Of a stretch of DNA of 64,000 bases, positions 25,769-33,848 are shown piece by piece. The translations under genes and the position numbers were made by a program. Position 1 is the stretch's first letter. Each line of letters begins with the position of its first letter. Where the stretch lies: contig JAEPOM010000009.1 in assembly GCA_017642885.1 (NCBI GenBank), forward strand, positions 83,037 to 147,036, given 5' to 3'. The notes under the pieces were generated by a model. The model saw nothing but the letters and a program-made list of their open reading frames with translations. It was not told where the DNA came from and ran no database searches. Source of the stretch: Henriciella sp. GTDB taxonomy: Bacteria; Pseudomonadota; Alphaproteobacteria; Caulobacterales; Hyphomonadaceae.

Positions 25769-25819
25769 GCAACATGCCCTGAACGGGCAGGAATCTCGCG
25801 GTATTTGCAGAAAATTACC

Positions 25820-25857
25820 GAAAAACGATATTCACATATTGAAAAACGATAATATCG
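25820..25857. repeat. Direct repeat GAAAAACGATA with 21-base period
   Basis: GAAAAACGATA occurs at 25820-25830 and again at 25841-25851. The second copy also forms CGATA-A-TATCG (25847-25857). The period is two helical turns, as for a pair of regulator sites on one DNA face. They lie about 90 bases before the small Arg-tailed ORF, in an AT-rich stretch (25769-25941) that otherwise holds no gene. A TTGAAA hexamer overlaps the second copy. Confidence 0.5.
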
Positions 25858-25941
25858 GTGTTAAGTTGATCTTCGTCAGGCAGAACTCAATAGGGTCGTC
25901 TGATCCCGGGAGACCGGGCCATAATAAAAAGGATAGAAACA

Positions 25942-26130
25942 ATGCAAGCGACTCCCTCCCACGTCACCCCATCTAACTTCGAGGCTGCAAGCCTTATCAA
26001 TGCGTCATCCTATGATGGCGAAATTGGTGGTCTTGTCCTGCCAGCGCTCCAAAAAGCTGCCAGCGATGCTGGCCGCGATCATCTGCTCGTGCGTCGCCGT
26101 CGCCGCGGTGGCCGTCGTAGCGCGCGGTAA
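25942..26130 (+). CDS. Small Arg-tailed protein of unknown function
   Basis: A 62-codon ORF. AAGGA lies at good distance before the ATG, and a Rho-independent terminator follows at 26164. The product has a neutral N-terminal part, a short hydrophobic stretch (GEIGGLVLPALQKAASDAG) and a basic end (VRRRRRGGRRSAR). I do not recognise it. The Arg tail could bind RNA, DNA or membranes. An overlapping frame from 26000 runs through the terminator and is less likely. The transcript could also act as a small RNA. Confidence 0.55.
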   Translation: MQATPSHVTPSNFEAASLINASSYDGEIGGLVLPALQKAASDAGRDHLLVRRRRRGGRRSAR

Positions 26131-26163
26131 TACGCGCGCGGTTTGGCCCGCTCGGCAGACTCG

Positions 26164-26196
26164 AAACGTCCCGTGTCTCCCCCGCGGGGCGTTTTT
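26164..26196 (+). terminator. Rho-independent terminator
   Basis: AAACGTCCCG and CGGGGCGTTT form a 10-bp stem (one G-T pair) with an 11-base loop, followed by TTTTT. It ends the small Arg-tailed gene unit and, because an A-run precedes the stem, may also serve the convergent SixA-type gene. Confidence 0.8.
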
Positions 26197-26210
26197 CGTA
26201 AGCGCTTTTG

Positions 26211-26729
26211 CTAGTTTTGCGAAAAGTCTTTGGGCTTCATGTAGTTTTGAAGCTTGAACTGCGACGGCACGAAAGCGCCGTCTTCCGCCGCTTCAAACAT
26301 CACGACCCCGCCCGTCGGCAGCTTTGCTGAGATGCGAATGGAGGCCTGGTGGTCGACGCTCCCCGCCTCTCTCAGCAGACTGACGGCGAGATCGTGCAGC
26401 CCGGGATTGTGACCGATAATGATCAGTGTTCGGGCGCCGTCATGTTCAGTAATTATGTCCGCAATGCCGCGTTCGCCCGCTAGATAAAGATCGTCTTCAA
26501 GGACCATTTCGCAAGCGCCGAAAACACCAGACAGATGGCTCCAGGTTTCCCGTGTTCGTCGGGCCGTGGATAAGACCGCTTTTTCAGGCGACCAACCTTC
26601 ACCTTTAAGCGCCCTCGCCATGGTCTCAGCGGCCTCATGCCCGACCGGGGTCAGCGCCCGTGCGAAGTCATCGATCCCTTCCGTCCAGGGTTCGGTTTTC
26701 GCATGACGCATGAGAATAAGGCGCTTCAT
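26211..26729 (-). CDS. SixA-type histidine phosphatase
   Basis: A 172-residue phosphatase of the histidine phosphatase superfamily. LILMRHAKTEP holds the RHA motif with the phospho-accepting H9; the second catalytic His lies in LIIIGHNPGLHDLA. SixA proteins dephosphorylate histidines, for example on phosphotransfer proteins, and are short like this. ATG 26729 has AAGGA upstream; a TTG one codon earlier is also possible. Divergent from the peroxiredoxin gene. Confidence 0.88.
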   Translation of the reverse strand: MKRLILMRHAKTEPWTEGIDDFARALTPVGHEAAETMARALKGEGWSPEKAVLSTARRTRETWSHLSGVFGACEMVLEDDLYLAGERGIADIITEHDGARTLIIIGHNPGLHDLAVSLLREAGSVDHQASIRISAKLPTGGVVMFEAAEDGAFVPSQFKLQNYMKPKDFSQN

Positions 26730-26852
26730 CAAACATCCTTCGATATCGTGCAGGAAAACTAAACCTGCGAGTCAGGGTTGGGCCGTTGGAACCCTCCCGC
26801 ATAGGCCCCACTTTCGCTCTAGAAATCAAGCCAATTTACAAGGAGAAGTCAG

Positions 26853-27488
26853 ATGAGCCTGCTGCTCGGTGACACCGCACCCGACTTCGAAACCGATACT
26901 ACACAAGGCCGAATCCGATTCCATGACTGGATCGGTGATGATTGGGTCGTGTTTTTCTCTCATCCCGCTGACTTTACCCCGGTTTGCACGACCGAGCTTG
27001 GCTACACAGCGAAGCTAAAGGACAAGCTCGCCGCGCGCGGTGCGAAAGCTCTGGTTATTTCAGTCGATACTGTCGAGGCTCACAAGAAGTGGATCGAGGA
27101 TATCGAGGACACGCAAGGCGCCGACGTCAATTTCCCGATCATTGGCGATCCGGAAAAGAAAGTCGCGACGCTTTACAATATGATTCACCCGAACGCCGAC
27201 GCGAAAGTCACCGTTCGGGCGGTGTATGTCATCGATAATAACAAGAAAATCCGGGCGTCGATCATCTACCCACCATCCGCCGGCCGGAATTTTGATGAGA
27301 TCCTGCGCCTTATCGACAGCTTGCAGCTGACCGATAATCATAAAGTCGCGACACCCGTGAACTGGCAGGACGGCGACGATGTGATCATCGTGCCAAGCGT
27401 CAGCAATGAAGAAGCCGATAAGCTCTTCCCGAAAGGCTACAAGGAAGTGCGTCCATATTTGCGCACGACCCCGCAGCCGAACAAATAG
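26853..27488 (+). CDS. 1-Cys peroxiredoxin (Prx6 family)
   Basis: A 211-residue peroxiredoxin. The peroxidatic cysteine is C45 in HPADFTPVCTTELG, and the long C-terminal domain (NWQDGDDVIIVPSVSNEEADKLFPKGYKEVRPYLRTT) is that of the Prx6 group. No resolving cysteine is visible, so it is of the 1-Cys type. It reduces hydrogen or organic peroxides in the cytoplasm. AAGGAGAAG precedes the ATG; an AGGGTT/AACCCT dyad (26774-26795) lies in the leader. Confidence 0.95.
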   Translation: MSLLLGDTAPDFETDTTQGRIRFHDWIGDDWVVFFSHPADFTPVCTTELGYTAKLKDKLAARGAKALVISVDTVEAHKKWIEDIEDTQGADVNFPIIGDPEKKVATLYNMIHPNADAKVTVRAVYVIDNNKKIRASIIYPPSAGRNFDEILRLIDSLQLTDNHKVATPVNWQDGDDVIIVPSVSNEEADKLFPKGYKEVRPYLRTTPQPNK

Positions 27489-27510
27489 GCCGGCTGCGCG
27501 AGCGTCTGTC

Positions 27511-27897
27511 TCAGGACAATGAGCACGAAAAACTATCGCCGGTTTGGGTTACGGTTACGGTTTCCCCGCCGGCGACTTTAGTTGCATTCTTGTTGCAGGT
27601 GTTTCGGTTGGTTTTGCAGACCTCATCGCCGTCGGCGTAAAACTGCACCTTGCACTGGCCTTTCCCGTCGCCCGTGCAACCGAGTGAATCGGTTTCACCC
27701 GCTGAGACGGATTTCAGCTTCTCTTCGAAGGTACAGAAAGAGTCGTCACCTTTGAAAATGTAGACATTGATCTTTGTGTCTGAGTCGTTTGCCACGATGA
27801 AGCGCGGCGATGCTTCCGCCTTCAAGGTGACGATGACAAGCGGGAGCAGCAAAACGCAGGCGACGGCGGCAAGTCGCGAAACGGGGATTTTTGGCAT
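27511..27897 (-). CDS. Secreted cysteine-rich protein of unknown function
   Basis: A 128-residue protein with a signal peptide (about residues 1-29, ending KAEA) and a small mature domain: FIVANDSDTKINVYIFKGDD, then seven cysteines, enough for three disulfides, and a Thr/Val-rich end. I do not recognise the family; NDSDTKINVYIF has the look of a small beta-sandwich. ATG 27897 has AAAGGA at good spacing; an upstream in-frame start at 27948 is less likely. Convergent with the peroxiredoxin gene, 22 bases between. Confidence 0.7.
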   Translation of the reverse strand: MPKIPVSRLAAVACVLLLPLVIVTLKAEASPRFIVANDSDTKINVYIFKGDDSFCTFEEKLKSVSAGETDSLGCTGDGKGQCKVQFYADGDEVCKTNRNTCNKNATKVAGGETVTVTQTGDSFSCSLS

Positions 27898-27996
27898 GGC
27901 GATGATCCTTTTCGGTAAAAGGAGTACGCACCTCATCAGCTCGAACAATTGTCGAATTTGACAGGTTCCCCGGGGATCCGCCGGGACGCTGCGGCG

Positions 27997-28761
27997 CTAG
28001 GCGTGATTCCACCAGGCGACATCCGAAAAGACCCGCAGGTCAAGCTCGTGGGTCCAGGCGCTGCGATGCTGGGTGGAGAGATGGTAATACGTCTCCGCCA
28101 TCTGGGCAGGCAACAGAAGCCCATCTTCGGCGCCGCGGGTTTCGCGCAATTTCTGGAACAGTTCCGGCCCGAGCATTTTGCCGAGCGTATCCGGCGCATC
28201 CACCGCACCGTCGACGAGAATGTGTGCGACATGGATGCCCTTGGACGCATATTGCGCGTTCAAGGTCTGGCACAGCATCCGGCGACCGCCCATCGCAGCC
28301 GCATGTGAGTGTTGGCCTTTATTCCCGCGCACTGCTGCTGTCGCCGAGGTGACAAGGATGGTGCCGCTGCCGCGCTCTTCCATCAAAGGACAGACCGTTT
28401 TGGCCAGACGGAACAACCCAAATGTCGCTAGCCGCCAGCCCATTTCAAACGCCTTGTAGCTGGTATCTTCCAGGGGACGGTCGCCGATCTGTGCGCCGAG
28501 ATTGTAGATCACCACTTCGATGGGACCGATATTCTTCTCAACATGCGTGACGGCGTTTTCGATGGCGTCGTCATCGATTGCATTGAGGAGCAATCCGGTC
28601 GCCTCACAGCCTGCGGACTGGATTCCGTCCACCAGTTTGTCGAGGCCTTCTTTATCGCTGCGACGACAAAGGACGGCGTGATAGCCTTCACTCGCGAACT
28701 TGGCGCCGACCGTCCCGCCAATGCCTGCGCCCGCACCGATCACCAAACAGACTGGTTTCAT
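27997..28761 (-). CDS. SDR-family protein with an atypical active site
   Basis: A 254-residue short-chain dehydrogenase: cofactor motif GAGAGIGG (residues 9-16), IYNLGA in place of NNAG, and TSATAA with the Ser. At the catalytic Y-x3-K site the sequence is H153-x3-M157 (SHAAAMGGRR), so both Tyr and Lys are lost. The late part (KGIHVAHILVDGAVDAPDT) fits an SDR subfamily in which the Tyr is often Phe but the Lys is normally kept. It may bind NAD(P) without classical dehydrogenase activity. An AGTTC/GAACT dyad lies just upstream (28776-28792). Confidence 0.82.
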   Translation of the reverse strand: MKPVCLVIGAGAGIGGTVGAKFASEGYHAVLCRRSDKEGLDKLVDGIQSAGCEATGLLLNAIDDDAIENAVTHVEKNIGPIEVVIYNLGAQIGDRPLEDTSYKAFEMGWRLATFGLFRLAKTVCPLMEERGSGTILVTSATAAVRGNKGQHSHAAAMGGRRMLCQTLNAQYASKGIHVAHILVDGAVDAPDTLGKMLGPELFQKLRETRGAEDGLLLPAQMAETYYHLSTQHRSAWTHELDLRVFSDVAWWNHA

Positions 28762-28864
28762 CTTAGATCTCCGTAAGTTCTATTTTGGAACTATGGTGGA
28801 GAATTCAGGGGGCCGTCAATCCTTATTGGGGTAAAGCGTGGTCGTACTTATGCTTAAGAACGGC

Positions 28865-30145
28865 TCACCCTTGCGCGGCTTGCCGGGCGATCAAGGCTTC
28901 GACGAAGTTGATGTGACTGCGCAGATGATACAGCTCGTCATTGTACGAGACGGGCACATCAACCTGGCCCACTTCATATTGAAGCGCCTGTATCTCTGAC
29001 AGGACAGCCGCGCGCGTTTCTTCGCTTTCGGCTTCAACTCCGCGGCGTTCCAGGTCATGCAGATCATTGTACCAGACATAGATCTTGCGCCGGATGCGCC
29101 AGCGATAGACCGGCGGCGCCATCTGCACGAGCGGGATCATAAGCGCGACCAGCGGGATCAGGAAAACCCAGGCCCGCTCGAGGAAGTTCGCCCAACCGAA
29201 CGAGAAATAGCGCCGCAGAAATGTCGGGCCATTTCGATAATAGCGCCGCGCTTCGTCTGAAAGTGGCAGATCGGTTCGTGTCTCATCCGGAAACGTCTTG
29301 GCACGCGTCAGGATTGAGCCGCCGCTATGGATTTCCTCTGCGGCCTCAAGCAAGACTGATTGGAGCGCCGGGTGCAGGTCCCTGTCGACGCCGAGCTGCG
29401 CAATCGCAGAAATCAGTTGAACATCGCCGGACGGAATATCCCTGTCCATGTCGACCACCCCGTCAAACAAAGTCAGCGGCGCGAGTGCGTCATCGCGCAT
29501 GGACAACCCCTGGGCGCGCCGCACACCAATCAGGCGCGTTGTCGGATCGTTGAGCAGTCGCTGGACATAGCCTGCGCCGACGCCGGCAGTGAACACGGCG
29601 GCTTCAACCTCACCATTCAGCAGGGCTGTTGCAGCATCACTGCCGGAGAGCGGAACAATATCGAGCCAGTCGCCGCCCCATTCTTCCTGAAGCCGTTCCG
29701 TCATCGCCCGCGTCCCCGAGCCGGGCGCGCCGCCTGCGATCCTCACAGTCTCGAGGTCACCAAAATCGGTGGACAGGAGAGACAATTGATCCGATCGCGT
29801 GAAGATCCAGAACGGTTCGGCAAACATGCCGCCAAGCGATTCGAGATTCTGAAGCGACTCAGCGCTCGCGAGACCGCCCTGCAGGAGTGCAACGTCTGCC
29901 TCGCCCGCATTGAGCAGGGAATAGTTCTCAATCGTGCCTTTTGTTTCCAGAATCTCGACCTCGATGCCATGCTTGTCGAGCGTGTCTGCATAGCGCTGCG
30001 CAAGCGCATAATATTGCCCGTCGATACTGCCCGCTGCGAACCGCATCTCCATGGGCGGCGGCGGCGCGACAAACCGCATTGTGATTACCAACAAGATCAA
30101 AATGGCCGCGGCGAGCGGGCCGTACACTTTTAGCGCGTCTTTCAT
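28865..30145 (-). CDS. TAXI-family TRAP transporter solute-binding protein with C-terminal membrane anchor
   Basis: A 426-residue protein: N-terminal membrane segment (residues ~8-26), a TAXI solute-binding domain (MRFAAGSIDGQYYALAQRYADTL, LLNAGEADVALLQGG, GGAPGSGTRAMTERL, LLNGEVEAAVFTAG), then a second membrane helix near residues 318-345 (AWVFLIPLVALMIPLVQMAP) and a charged cytosolic tail. This anchored form usually lacks linked TRAP permease genes, as here, and its role may be sensing rather than uptake. GAGGGAT precedes the ATG. Divergent from ftsH. Confidence 0.88.
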   Translation of the reverse strand: MKDALKVYGPLAAAILILLVITMRFVAPPPPMEMRFAAGSIDGQYYALAQRYADTLDKHGIEVEILETKGTIENYSLLNAGEADVALLQGGLASAESLQNLESLGGMFAEPFWIFTRSDQLSLLSTDFGDLETVRIAGGAPGSGTRAMTERLQEEWGGDWLDIVPLSGSDAATALLNGEVEAAVFTAGVGAGYVQRLLNDPTTRLIGVRRAQGLSMRDDALAPLTLFDGVVDMDRDIPSGDVQLISAIAQLGVDRDLHPALQSVLLEAAEEIHSGGSILTRAKTFPDETRTDLPLSDEARRYYRNGPTFLRRYFSFGWANFLERAWVFLIPLVALMIPLVQMAPPVYRWRIRRKIYVWYNDLHDLERRGVEAESEETRAAVLSEIQALQYEVGQVDVPVSYNDELYHLRSHINFVEALIARQAAQG

Positions 30146-30190
30146 CCATTATCCCTCAAAATCGCGGCCTGAATCGTGCAATTCATAGCC

Positions 30191-30254
30191 ATAGGTGAAG
30201 CTTATGTCACAGATTGCGATGATTTGAGTCGTTTTCATGAAATCCTTCACCTAT
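30191..30254. promoter_or_regulatory. Spaced 10-bp inverted repeat between the TAXI gene and ftsH
   Basis: ATAGGTGAAG (30191-30200) and CTTCACCTAT (30245-30254) are perfect complements, 44 bases apart and about five helical turns centre to centre. They could be two half-sites for a looping regulator or a long hairpin in the ftsH leader. The right arm overlaps a CCTATATTAT segment that could be part of the ftsH promoter. Confidence 0.45.
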
Positions 30255-30293
30255 ATTATGGGTAAGCGACTTCACTAACGTTTGGAATGATCG

Positions 30294-32216
30294 ATGAATA
30301 TGCGCAATCTCGCAGTCTGGGGACTGATCGCGGTTCTCCTGCTCGGCCTCCTAGCCGTCATGCAAAGCAATCCGGCACAGGCTGGGGCTCAGAAAGTTGA
30401 TATTTCTGAAGTCTACGATTTGGCCGAAGCCAAGCAACTTTCTGAGGTCGTCATTACACCCACTAAGGTGACGGCGGTCACGACCAACGGTGAACGGATT
30501 TACGCACAGAAAAGTCAGGACCTCGGCGCGCTGCGTGAGCAGATGATCGAATATGACGTCCCTTCTGTTGTTGACGACCCAGATACCGGCTTCAATCTCG
30601 GTGACCTGATCATGGGTCTTCTGCCGATCATCTTCATCGTCGCAATCCTGTTCTTCTTTATGCGCCAGATGCAGTCTGGTGGCGGCGGCCGCGGCGCCAT
30701 GAGCTTCGGCAAATCGCGCGCCCGTTTGCTGACCGAAAAGCAAGGCCGCGTGACGTTTGACGACGTTGCCGGTGTGGATGAGGCCAAGGAAGAGCTCGAG
30801 GAAGTCGTCGACTTCCTGAAAGATCCAGCCAAGTTTCAGCGACTTGGCGGCAAAATTCCCAAAGGCGCGCTTCTGGTGGGCCCTCCCGGAACCGGTAAAA
30901 CGCTCCTTGCCCGCGCCATTGCAGGTGAGGCCGGAGTGCCCTTCTTCACGATTTCTGGGTCTGACTTTGTTGAAATGTTTGTCGGCGTCGGCGCCAGCCG
31001 CGTCCGTGACATGTTCGAACAAGCCAAACGCAACGCCCCTTGTATCATCTTCATTGACGAGATCGATGCTGTCGGTCGCTCACGTGGTGCCGGTCTCGGC
31101 GGCGGCAATGATGAGCGCGAGCAAACCCTCAACCAGCTTCTGGTCGAGATGGATGGCTTTGAGGCCAATGACGGCATCATCATCGTCGCGGCGACGAACC
31201 GCCCTGACGTGCTGGACCCTGCCTTGCTGCGTCCAGGCCGTTTCGACCGTCAGGTCACAGTCGGCAATCCGGATGTGATCGGCCGCGAAAAGATCCTGAA
31301 AGTTCACATGCGCAATGTCCCGCTCGCCAAAGATGTTGAGCCGAAGATCATTGCACGCGGAACGCCAGGTTTCTCAGGGGCGGACCTCGCAAACCTGGTG
31401 AACGAAGCAGCGCTGCTGGCGGCCCGACGCGGCAAGCGGGTGGTCTCGATGTCCGAGTTTGAGGACGCCAAGGACAAGGTCCTTATGGGGCCGGAGCGTC
31501 GATCCATGGTGATGAGCCAGGACGAAAAAGAACTAACGGCCTGGCACGAAGCTGGTCACGCGATTGTGGCGCTCAAGGTGCCGAAGGCCGATCCTGTGCA
31601 CAAGGCGACGATCATCCCGCGTGGCCGTGCACTCGGCATGGTCATGCAGCTGCCGGAAGACGACAAACTGTCCATGAGCCGGATCGAGATGACGTCTCGC
31701 CTCGCAATTATTATGGGTGGCCGTGTCGCCGAAGAAGAAAAATTTGGCGACGACGCTGTCACCGCCGGCGCCGCGTCCGACATTCAGCAAGCCACGCGCT
31801 TGGCGCGCGCCATGGTGACGCGCTGGGGTCTGTCGGATGAAATCGGTCCGGTCGATTATGGCGAAGACCAGGGGCAGGTCTTCCTCGGCCAGCAACTGGT
31901 TCAGTCCTCTTCGGTTTCTGAGGAGACCTCGAAGAAGATTGAGGAAGAAGTGCGCAAGCTGATCCAGAAAGGCATGGATGATGCGCGCGAGGTCATGACC
32001 AAATATCGCGACCAATGGTCCGCGCTCGCCGAAGCCCTACTTGAGTACGAAACGCTCACCGGGGATGAAATCCGCGCCTTGATCAATGATGGCACGCTAC
32101 CGGAACGTCCGGACGAGCCCGATGAGCCGCCACGCCCGAACGCAGCTGTGCCCGTGATTGGCAAGCGCCGTAAGGATAAAGGCTCTGACTTTGGCGGCGA
32201 ACCGGAGCCTGCTTAA
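30294..32216 (+). CDS. ftsH: ATP-dependent zinc metalloprotease FtsH
   Basis: A complete 640-residue FtsH: two N-terminal membrane helices (about residues 5-25 and 101-122), an AAA domain with Walker A GPPGTGKT (residues 196-203) and Walker [12 protein letters not shown], the second region of homology ([19 protein letters not shown]), and the zinc protease motif HEAGH (H418, E419, H422). It degrades misfolded membrane proteins and regulators such as RpoH and LpxC homologues. The C-terminal tail is Pro-rich and ends with basic and acidic residues. bolA follows after 3 bases. Confidence 0.98.
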   Translation: MNMRNLAVWGLIAVLLLGLLAVMQSNPAQAGAQKVDISEVYDLAEAKQLSEVVITPTKVTAVTTNGERIYAQKSQDLGALREQMIEYDVPSVVDDPDTGFNLGDLIMGLLPIIFIVAILFFFMRQMQSGGGGRGAMSFGKSRARLLTEKQGRVTFDDVAGVDEAKEELEEVVDFLKDPAKFQRLGGKIPKGALLVGPPGTGKTLLARAIAGEAGVPFFTISGSDFVEMFVGVGASRVRDMFEQAKRNAPCIIFIDEIDAVGRSRGAGLGGGNDEREQTLNQLLVEMDGFEANDGIIIVAATNRPDVLDPALLRPGRFDRQVTVGNPDVIGREKILKVHMRNVPLAKDVEPKIIARGTPGFSGADLANLVNEAALLAARRGKRVVSMSEFEDAKDKVLMGPERRSMVMSQDEKELTAWHEAGHAIVALKVPKADPVHKATIIPRGRALGMVMQLPEDDKLSMSRIEMTSRLAIIMGGRVAEEEKFGDDAVTAGAASDIQQATRLARAMVTRWGLSDEIGPVDYGEDQGQVFLGQQLVQSSSVSEETSKKIEEEVRKLIQKGMDDAREVMTKYRDQWSALAEALLEYETLTGDEIRALINDGTLPERPDEPDEPPRPNAAVPVIGKRRKDKGSDFGGEPEPA

Positions 32217-32219
32217 TCC

Positions 32220-32453
32220 ATGGCAATGACCCGAGACACCCTGGAAGGCTTCCTCACCGAAGCTTTTCCGGAAGCTGAGATTGTTCTGACCGACCTGGCG
32301 GGCGACAATGACCATTGGCAAGCTGAGATCATTTCCGAACAGTTTCGAGGCAAGACCCGTGTGGCGCAGCATCAGATGGTCTATGCGGCGCTAAAGGGAA
32401 AAATGGGCGGTGAGCTACATGCGCTCGCCCTCAAAACCCGCGCACCTGGCTGA
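32220..32453 (+). CDS. BolA/IbaG family protein
   Basis: A 77-residue BolA-fold protein: LEGFLTEAFPEAEIVLTDLAGDNDHWQAEIIS, then the helix RVAQHQMVYAALKGKMGGELHALALKT with the usual H-Q-x-V-Y-x2-L. The DNDHW segment matches the IbaG/BolA2 group, which pair with monothiol glutaredoxins to handle Fe-S clusters; no glutaredoxin gene follows here. It starts 3 bases after the ftsH stop, so it is likely co-transcribed with ftsH. Confidence 0.92.
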   Translation: MAMTRDTLEGFLTEAFPEAEIVLTDLAGDNDHWQAEIISEQFRGKTRVAQHQMVYAALKGKMGGELHALALKTRAPG

Positions 32454-32545
32454 TTTCTCTGATTTAGGTTTGATGGTGGCCCAGTCTGGCCAGAGGTCCG
32501 CTACGTCACGCAAATAGGTGTCTCGACGGTCCCGCGATTCCCTCT

Positions 32546-33547
32546 ATGATTCTGTTTATGGGGAGTTCGATACACCAAACTATTTTCAATCGCATGCCGA
32601 ACCCAGCCATGATCCTGAACGCGGATCTGGTTTATGTGGATGCCAATGATGCGTACTGCCGCGCCGTTCAGCGACACAGATCCGAGATCATCGGCCGATA
32701 CGTTTTCGACGTGTTTCCAAACACCGAAGACAGAGAAGCTGTGCTGAAGGAAAGCTTCCAACGTACGCTTGCTGGCGAATCCGTTTCGGTTGATCCGCAA
32801 GTCTTCAATATTCGATTTGCCGATCAGAGTCTGGAAGACCTCACCTGGAAGATCACACAATTCCGCGTCCATTGTGAAGACGGTGACGCGGATTATCTGG
32901 TCCAGAGATCAGAGGATGTGACAGAACGCGAACAGCTGCGAAAAGAACGTGATTTGGTCACGGCCGAGCTCAATCACAGGGTTCGAAATGCGCTCGCAGT
33001 GGTTCAGTCCATTGCAGATCACACGGGTTTGGTTTCAGACGATATCGAGTCGTTCTTGAAGAGCTTCAACGGCCGACTTGCCGCGGTGAGCCGCAATTTC
33101 TCTGCCCTGACCGAATCGCATTGGAGTGGACTGGATTTCGGGGATATCGTTCGAACCGAACTCGAGCCTTATGCAGGACCCGCATTGGATCGCGTCAGTC
33201 TCGACGGTGAGCGCGTTCAATTCTCGGTTCGCGCCAGCAGGTCAACCTCTATGCTCGTGCACGAACTTGTCACAAATGCCAGCAAGCACGGATTTTTGTC
33301 TCGTGAGGCTGGACGGCTCAACGTTAAATGGTGGGTTGCGGACGGCTTTTTCCACGCTGAGTGGTTCGAATTCGGGATGGAGAATATTCGCGCGCCAGAG
33401 AAGAATGGATTCGGCTTTCAACTGTTCGACATGATGCCAAACATTGATGTCCGGTCGGACTTCGCGCCGGATGGGCTAAAACTGAGCTTCACCGTCCCGG
33501 TTTCTTACAGCGTCGCCTCGGGGGAAGTATCTTTTGCGGGTGCCTAG
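32546..33547 (+). CDS. PAS-containing HWE histidine kinase
   Basis: A 333-residue soluble sensor kinase: an N-terminal PAS fold (about residues 10-125; IFNRMPNPAMILNADLVYVDANDAYCRA), then an HWE/HisKA_2-type phosphoacceptor helix ELNHRVRNALAVVQSIA with H144, and an ATPase domain with the N box HELVTNASKHG (H239, E240, N244) and a short G region near NGFGFQLF. The usual W-x-E region appears as AEWFEFG. It lies next to nepR and phyR, so it is probably a kinase of the general stress response. The start could also be ATG 32558. Confidence 0.88.
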   Translation: MILFMGSSIHQTIFNRMPNPAMILNADLVYVDANDAYCRAVQRHRSEIIGRYVFDVFPNTEDREAVLKESFQRTLAGESVSVDPQVFNIRFADQSLEDLTWKITQFRVHCEDGDADYLVQRSEDVTEREQLRKERDLVTAELNHRVRNALAVVQSIADHTGLVSDDIESFLKSFNGRLAAVSRNFSALTESHWSGLDFGDIVRTELEPYAGPALDRVSLDGERVQFSVRASRSTSMLVHELVTNASKHGFLSREAGRLNVKWWVADGFFHAEWFEFGMENIRAPEKNGFGFQLFDMMPNIDVRSDFAPDGLKLSFTVPVSYSVASGEVSFAGA

Positions 33548-33741
33548 TCGTCGGCCCTCTTTTTCCGATCGGATTCTTTCAACAAATCGATCAAGATCTT
33601 CAACGGTTCGGGGATCGGCTCGCTTTCGATATCCTGATAACGTTGGCGAAGCGCCTCGCCTAACTCAGCGAGTCGATCGCTATCGACTTTTGGCAGCCCA
33701 GCCTGCTCAGGTCGGCTTGATTTTGAATGCCGTGCTGACAA
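33544..33741 (-). CDS. nepR: NepR family anti-sigma factor
   Basis: A 65-residue protein with the NepR core LAELGEALRQRYQDIESEPIPEPLKILIDLLKESD between a short basic N-terminus and a charged tail. NepR holds the ECF sigma factor EcfG until phosphorylated PhyR takes NepR away. It starts at TTG 33741 with GAGGGGGAAA upstream. It is divergent from phyR and its stop overlaps the end of the histidine kinase gene by 4 bases. Confidence 0.9.
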   Translation of the reverse strand: MSARHSKSSRPEQAGLPKVDSDRLAELGEALRQRYQDIESEPIPEPLKILIDLLKESDRKKRADD

Positions 33742-33848
33742 AAGCTTTCCCCCTCGCTTGGCTTAACCGAATGGTCCGGAGGAAAATCGGATTAAATCGC
33801 GTCGGTCAATGAGATTTAAGCAGTTGGTTTTGTTCGGAGAAATATAAG

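Noticed and set aside
26000..26257. 85-codon plus-strand ORF overlapping the small Arg-tailed gene
   Set aside because: It runs through the Rho-independent terminator at 26164-26196, and has no better ribosome site.
30351..31022. Minus-strand ORF of 223 codons opposite ftsH
   Set aside because: Antisense shadow of the conserved AAA domain, with no own features.
33742..33848. EcfG-type promoter (GGAAC-N16-17-CGTT) between nepR and phyR
   Set aside because: The nearest candidate, GGAAA with CGTC 14 bases on, misses both boxes and the spacing.
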